A DNA stretch of 64,000 nucleotides from Mycobacterium sp. MBM (lineage in GTDB: Bacteria > Actinomycetota > Actinomycetes > Mycobacteriales > Mycobacteriaceae). The translations under genes were made by a program, and so were the position numbers. Shown here piece after piece: positions 60,398 through 64,000 of this stretch. Location: contig JAKJHY010000019.1 in the NCBI GenBank assembly GCA_021648845.1, positions 39,357-103,356 on the forward strand, read 5' to 3'. Under the pieces are notes generated by a model. That model worked only from the letters and a program-made list of their open reading frames with translations, was not told the origin of the DNA and searched no databases. Positions within the stretch are counted from its first letter, which is position 1; each line of letters starts with the position of its first letter.

Positions 60398-61900
60398 ATG
60401 TCCGAGACCCCCACGATCACCGCCGACAGCGGCAGTGATCCGGCCAGTCACAGCGCAGATCGGCGGATGCTGATCGACGGGAGGCTCGTCGATGCCGCCC
60501 GTACCTTCGCCACCGTGAACCCGGCCACCGGCGCGGTGCTCGGGTACGCGCCGGATGCGTCGATCGCCGATGCCGAGGCCGCGGTCTCCGCCGCCCGACG
60601 GGCCTTCGGCCACTCCGGCTGGGCCACCGATGTGGCCATGCGGATCCGCTGTCTGGAGCAGTTGCACACCGCACTGCTCGCCCACCGCGACGAACTCGCC
60701 GCCCTCACCACCGCAGAAGTCGGCGCCACGGCGGCGCTGAACGCCGGCGCGCAGCTGGACCAGCCGATCGCGATCGTCGAGTACTACACCAATCTGTTGC
60801 GCGACTACCCATTCACCGAAGACCTCGGGCACATCGAGAGCCGCGGCCAGCAGCACCACCGTTGGATCGAGAGGGAGGCCGGCGGGGTGGTGGCCGCCAT
60901 CATCGCCTACAACTATCCGAACCAATTGGCGCTGGCCAAGCTGGCGCCCGCGCTGGCCGCCGGGTGCACCGTCGTGCTCAAGGCCGCACCGGATACCCCG
61001 CTGATCACCCTGGCCCTCGGCGAACTGATCGCCAATCACACCGATATCCCGGCCGGCGTCGTCAACGTCATCAGCGGCGCCGACCCCCAGGTCGGCGCGG
61101 TGCTGACCACCAGCGCCCAGGTCGACATGGTGACCTTCACCGGATCCACCCCGACCGGCCGGGCGATCATGGCCGCGGCCAGCACGACGCTGAAGAAGGT
61201 CTTCCTCGAACTCGGCGGCAAGTCCGCCGCAATCGTCCTCGACGACGCCGACTTCGCCACCGCGGCACTGTTCTCCGCGTTCAGCATGGTCACCCACGCC
61301 GGGCAGGGTTGCGCGCTGACCTCGCGGCTGCTGGTGCCGCGTCGGCACCACGACGAGATCGTCGAGCTGGTCAGGACGAACTTCGGACTCGTACGCTTCG
61401 GCGACCCGACCGACCCGGCCACCTACATGGGTCCGCTGATCAGCGAGAAACAGCGCGACAAGGTCGACGGCATGGTCAAACGCGCCATCGAGGCCGGTGC
61501 CACCCTGGTCACCGGGGGCGAGAAGAAGGGCCCGGGCTACTTCTACACGCCCACCCTGCTGACCGATGTCGACCCCGACAGCGAGATCGCCCAGGAAGAG
61601 GTGTTCGGACCGGTGCTCGTCGTCATCGCCTACGACGATGACGACGATGCGGTGCGGATCGCCAACAACTCCATCTACGGACTGTCCGGGGCGGTATTCG
61701 GCAGCGAGGACCGGGCGGTGGCGGTGGCGCGGCGGATCCGCACCGGCACCTTCTCCATCAACGGCGGCAACTACTTCAGCCCGGACAGCCCGTTCGGCGG
61801 CTTCAAGCAGTCCGGTATCGGACGCGAGATGGGTGTCGCCGGACTCGAAGAGTTCCTGGAAACCAAAACCTTCGCCGTTCCGGTGGTCAGCCCGTCATGA
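60398..61900 (+). CDS. aldehyde dehydrogenase
   Basis: A 500-residue ALDH. Seen: general-base Glu271 (LELGGKSA), nucleophile Cys305 (GQGCALTSR), and a C-terminal FSPDSPFGGFKQSGIGREMG. It oxidises an aldehyde to the acid with NAD(P). GAGG precedes the ATG. The CaiB gene overlaps its stop by 4 bp, so the acid may be converted to a CoA ester directly. Confidence 0.95.
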   Translation: MSETPTITADSGSDPASHSADRRMLIDGRLVDAARTFATVNPATGAVLGYAPDASIADAEAAVSAARRAFGHSGWATDVAMRIRCLEQLHTALLAHRDELAALTTAEVGATAALNAGAQLDQPIAIVEYYTNLLRDYPFTEDLGHIESRGQQHHRWIEREAGGVVAAIIAYNYPNQLALAKLAPALAAGCTVVLKAAPDTPLITLALGELIANHTDIPAGVVNVISGADPQVGAVLTTSAQVDMVTFTGSTPTGRAIMAAASTTLKKVFLELGGKSAAIVLDDADFATAALFSAFSMVTHAGQGCALTSRLLVPRRHHDEIVELVRTNFGLVRFGDPTDPATYMGPLISEKQRDKVDGMVKRAIEAGATLVTGGEKKGPGYFYTPTLLTDVDPDSEIAQEEVFGPVLVVIAYDDDDDAVRIANNSIYGLSGAVFGSEDRAVAVARRIRTGTFSINGGNYFSPDSPFGGFKQSGIGREMGVAGLEEFLETKTFAVPVVSPS

Positions 61901-63105
61901 CCAAGCCGCTGGAGGGAATCCGGGTCCTCGAAGTCGCCATGTACGGGTTCGTGCCGTCCGCCGGTGCGGTGCTCGCCGAATGGGGCGCCGACGTCGTCAA
62001 GGTCGAACACGCCGTGACCGGTGATCCGCAGCGCGGACTGCGGCAGACCGGTCTGCTGCGGGTCGACGGCGATCCCAACCCCAATATCGAGCACGCCAAC
62101 CGCGGCAAGCGCAGCATCGGCCTGGACATGTCGGTGCCGGAGGGTCGAGCGGTGCTGCTCGAACTCGCCACCCGCGCAGACGTTTTCCTGACCAGCTTCC
62201 TGCCGGGGCACCGGGAGAAGTTCGGCATCGACGTCGAGGACATCCGCGCCGTGAACCCGAACGTCGTCTACGCCAGGGGAAGTGCGCTGGGACCGCGCGG
62301 CGAGGAGTCGGTCAAGGGCGGCTACGACATGACCGCGTTCTGGTGCCGGGCCGGCACCGCCGCGACCATCACGGCACCCGGCACGCCGGGCATGGTCGGG
62401 CCGCCAGGACCCGCCTACGGTGACACCATCTCCGGCACCAACCTTGCCGGTGGCATCGCCGCGGCCCTGCTCAAGCGTGAGCGCACCGGTGAGCCGTCGG
62501 TGGTCGACGTCTCGCTGCTCGGCAGCGGCTTGTGGGCATTGGGCCACACCGTCGCGCTGACCACTCACCTGCACCAGCGGATGGAAGCCTTCCCGCCGGG
62601 GACCCAGGGATCGCCGCTCAATCCGCTGGTCGGGCTGTACCCGACCGCCGACGACCGCTACATCTCGTTTGTCATGATGCAGCCGACGAAGTTCTGGGCC
62701 GATGTGTGCAGGCATATGGACCTCGACGATCTGATCGACGATCCGCGATTCGCCACCGCGGAGTCGATCGCGGAGAACACCGCGGCCGCCAACGACATTC
62801 TCACCGCGGCGATGCGCACGCGCACGTTGCCCGAGTGGAGCAAGCGGTTCGCCACCCTGGCCGGTCCGTGGGCTCCGGTCCAGGACACGCTGCAGGCGGC
62901 CGCGGATGACCAGATCCGGTCCAACGAGTACATCGTCAAGGCCGGGGACCTCGAACTGGTCGCCAACCCGGTGCAGTTCGACGTGGCCGCGCCCAGTACC
63001 GGGGGAGCCCCCGGATTCGCCGAGCAGACCGACGAGATCCTCGCCGAACTCGGTCTGGACTGGGATCGCATCATCGAGCTCAAAACCGTAGGTGCCGTTA
63101 CTTAA
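61897..63105 (+). CDS. CaiB/BaiF (type III) CoA-transferase
   Basis: A 402-residue single-unit CoA-transferase: IRVLEVAMYGFVPSAGAVLAEWGADVVKVE and the catalytic-Asp segment YGDTISGTN. The ATG overlaps the ALDH stop. It would activate the acid made by the ALDH for beta-oxidation. Third CaiB-type enzyme of the window. Confidence 0.93.
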   Translation: MTKPLEGIRVLEVAMYGFVPSAGAVLAEWGADVVKVEHAVTGDPQRGLRQTGLLRVDGDPNPNIEHANRGKRSIGLDMSVPEGRAVLLELATRADVFLTSFLPGHREKFGIDVEDIRAVNPNVVYARGSALGPRGEESVKGGYDMTAFWCRAGTAATITAPGTPGMVGPPGPAYGDTISGTNLAGGIAAALLKRERTGEPSVVDVSLLGSGLWALGHTVALTTHLHQRMEAFPPGTQGSPLNPLVGLYPTADDRYISFVMMQPTKFWADVCRHMDLDDLIDDPRFATAESIAENTAAANDILTAAMRTRTLPEWSKRFATLAGPWAPVQDTLQAAADDQIRSNEYIVKAGDLELVANPVQFDVAAPSTGGAPGFAEQTDEILAELGLDWDRIIELKTVGAVT

Positions 63106-63214
63106 GTTCGTCCCGAGAGGTGTCTGTACAGCCCATGCCAAACGTGTCGATCAGTCGGCCCGGACGAGGCGGCGCGCTGAGCGCCCGTCGTGCGGCAGAC
63201 CGCAGGTATGGCGA

Positions 63215-63247
63215 ATATCGACATTTTTACCGTAAATCATTCGATAT
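63215..63247. promoter_or_regulatory. nested palindromes upstream of the thiolase/mce genes
   Basis: ATATCGA (63215-63221) and TCGATAT (63241-63247) pair perfectly around a centre that itself holds TTTACCGTAAA (63226-63236). It lies 28 bp before the thiolase-like start, in the most AT-rich patch of the region. Operator candidate for the downstream mce locus. Confidence 0.45.
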
Positions 63248-63274
63248 CGTTCCGTCCGGCAGCGAGGGATGGTC

Positions 63275-63886
63275 ATGAGACACGTCGCCATCGACGGCGC
63301 GGGGATGACCATCGTCGGGGAGCGCGTCGCGCTCGGGCGCGGGGATCTACTGCCGTCGGCCTTCGCCGACCCCGCACGCAGCATCGACAACGATCCGGCG
63401 GCATCCCCACGCCAGGCCACCCGCACTGGCGCGATGCGCGCCGCACTCGGTGATGCGGCGACCCGGCATAATTCCCTCGGCGGTCCCGGCCCCCGCCGTG
63501 CGGCGCGACCGTGCTCCAGCATGGCAAATATGACACCGTCGAAGGTTCACATCCCCGAACTCGGCGATTTCCTCCCCGGAGACGGGGCGATCGGCTATGA
63601 AGAACGTGGCTTTGCTGACCGCTCCGACGAATCCATACTCGTCGAGGCGGAAGTCACCAGCGTCGGGGGAGCGCTGCCGGTGTATCCCAGCGGGGGTTCG
63701 ACGTCCAAAGGGCATCCGCCGGGTGCCACCGGTGTGGCACAGTGCGTTGAGCTGTTTCGGCAGCTTCGTGGCGAAGCGTCCCCTCAGGACTGCGGCGCGC
63801 GAGTCACGTTGGTGCACAACGTCGGCGGCCCGACAGCAGTAACAGCAGTCACAATCCTGGAAGGACCCGGTGGGCATGGCAGGTAA
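63275..63886 (+). pseudogene. thiolase-like gene with the middle deleted
   Basis: 203 residues. The start (MRHVAIDGAGMTIVGERVALG) and the end (GGALPVYPSGG, then KGHPPGATGVAQCVELFRQ and the LVHNVGGPTAV end) look like the first 40 and last 90 residues of a SCP-X-type thiolase of about 390 residues. The nucleophile-Cys region between them is missing and replaced by a low-similarity stretch around residues 45-95. The frame is still open. Either a decayed gene or a short protein of changed function. Overlaps the yrbE start. Confidence 0.65.
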
Positions 63887-64000
63887 GGGTCCGGACCGAT
63901 GGTCACCCGGCATCGCGATCGCACGTAACGCCTCGGGTCCGATGCAGGCGGTCGGTGGTCTGTTCGCGATGAGCGCGGATGCGGTCAAGTATCTGTTTCA
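63876..64000 (+). CDS. YrbE/MlaE-family Mce permease, N-terminal part (cut by window edge)
   Basis: The first 41 codons are visible (MAGKGPDRWSPGIAIARNAS, then AVGGLFAMSADAVKYLF). The AxGGLFxMSxD pattern starting the first helix region is typical of the YrbEA permeases that begin mce operons, which import lipids or sterols. A GTG at 63870 is an alternative start. It overlaps the thiolase-like frame by 11 bp, so it is probably in the same transcript. Confidence 0.72.
   Translation, partial: MAGKGPDRWSPGIAIARNASGPMQAVGGLFAMSADAVKYLF

Noticed and set aside
26034..62803. Single GAGAAT or ATTCTC hexamers inside coding regions (for example near 26034, 31591, 48771, 62798)
   Set aside because: They lack the second arm at 3-bp spacing and lie within genes, so they are expected chance half-sites.
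1..64000. tRNA, rRNA, IS elements, prophage or integration sites
   Set aside because: I saw no cloverleaf-type sequences, transposase motifs or flanking direct repeats; the catabolic content is dense but its base composition is uniform with the rest.

Overview
The window is high-GC DNA with tightly packed genes, frequent ATGA/GTGA stop-start overlaps, many GTG starts, TetR regulators, P450/3Fe-4S ferredoxin pairs, mycofactocin-type short-chain dehydrogenases, a haemophore-like secreted protein and the start of an Mce (YrbE) import locus at the right edge. Together these point to a mycobacterium, most likely an environmental Mycolicibacterium-type species. I see no rRNA, tRNA, CRISPR array, insertion sequence or phage gene.

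Almost everything reads as a large catabolic region for hydrophobic, CoA-activated substrates (sterol, terpenoid or polycyclic in style; the real substrate cannot be read from sequence). Layout: 0-10 kb (+) SDR, then TetR, ferredoxin, P450, amidohydrolase, two M24-fold proteins, crotonase and a double CaiB transferase. 10-13 kb (-) epimerase, mycofactocin-type SDR and a TetR. 13-18.5 kb (-) Rieske oxygenase operon ending in two acyl-CoA dehydrogenases (ACADs). 18.8-25.8 kb (+) beta-oxidation-like operon (amidohydrolase, ACAD, CaiB, crotonase, thiolase, ACAD). 26-31 kb two TetR units, one with ACAD, phosphotransferase and quinone reductase. 31-34 kb small membrane proteins, an EBP-like membrane protein, P450, ferredoxin and DUF1330. 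34-42 kb an unusual membrane system. 42-50 kb P450/ferredoxin, two HIBADH-like enzymes around a 32-bp tandem repeat, hydrolase, DUF35-thiolase fusion, ferredoxin and a NuoF-like flavoprotein. 50-54 kb hydrolase, Rieske ferredoxin and two amidohydrolases. 54-56 kb ACAD pair. 56-63 kb haemophore, P450, ferredoxin, two SDRs, aldehyde dehydrogenase and CaiB. 63-64 kb internally deleted thiolase and the start of yrbE.

Two findings stand out. First, a 15-bp palindrome, GAGAAT-N3-ATTCTC, occurs four times perfectly and about four times imperfectly, nearly always just upstream of catabolic operons. One perfect copy lies 57 bp before the TetR gene at 12293-13012, so that TetR is the best candidate for an autoregulated local regulator. 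Second, 34.2-42.3 kb holds two divergent operons that share a different operator (TGACTATAGTCA) and flank their own TetR gene. They encode a NorQ/CbbQ-type AAA+ ATPase, a NorD-type VWA protein, NorE- and NorF-like subunits, two paralogous multi-pass membrane proteins each with its own 35-43-residue single-helix peptide, and a second pair of related membrane proteins. There is no NorB or NorC. This looks like an uncharacterised membrane metalloenzyme with its own metal-insertion chaperones.

Several enzymes appear to have lost key residues: an M24 protein without metal ligands, an amidohydrolase with the usual Asp changed to Ser, an amidohydrolase without HxH, and a NuoF-like protein lacking one cluster cysteine.
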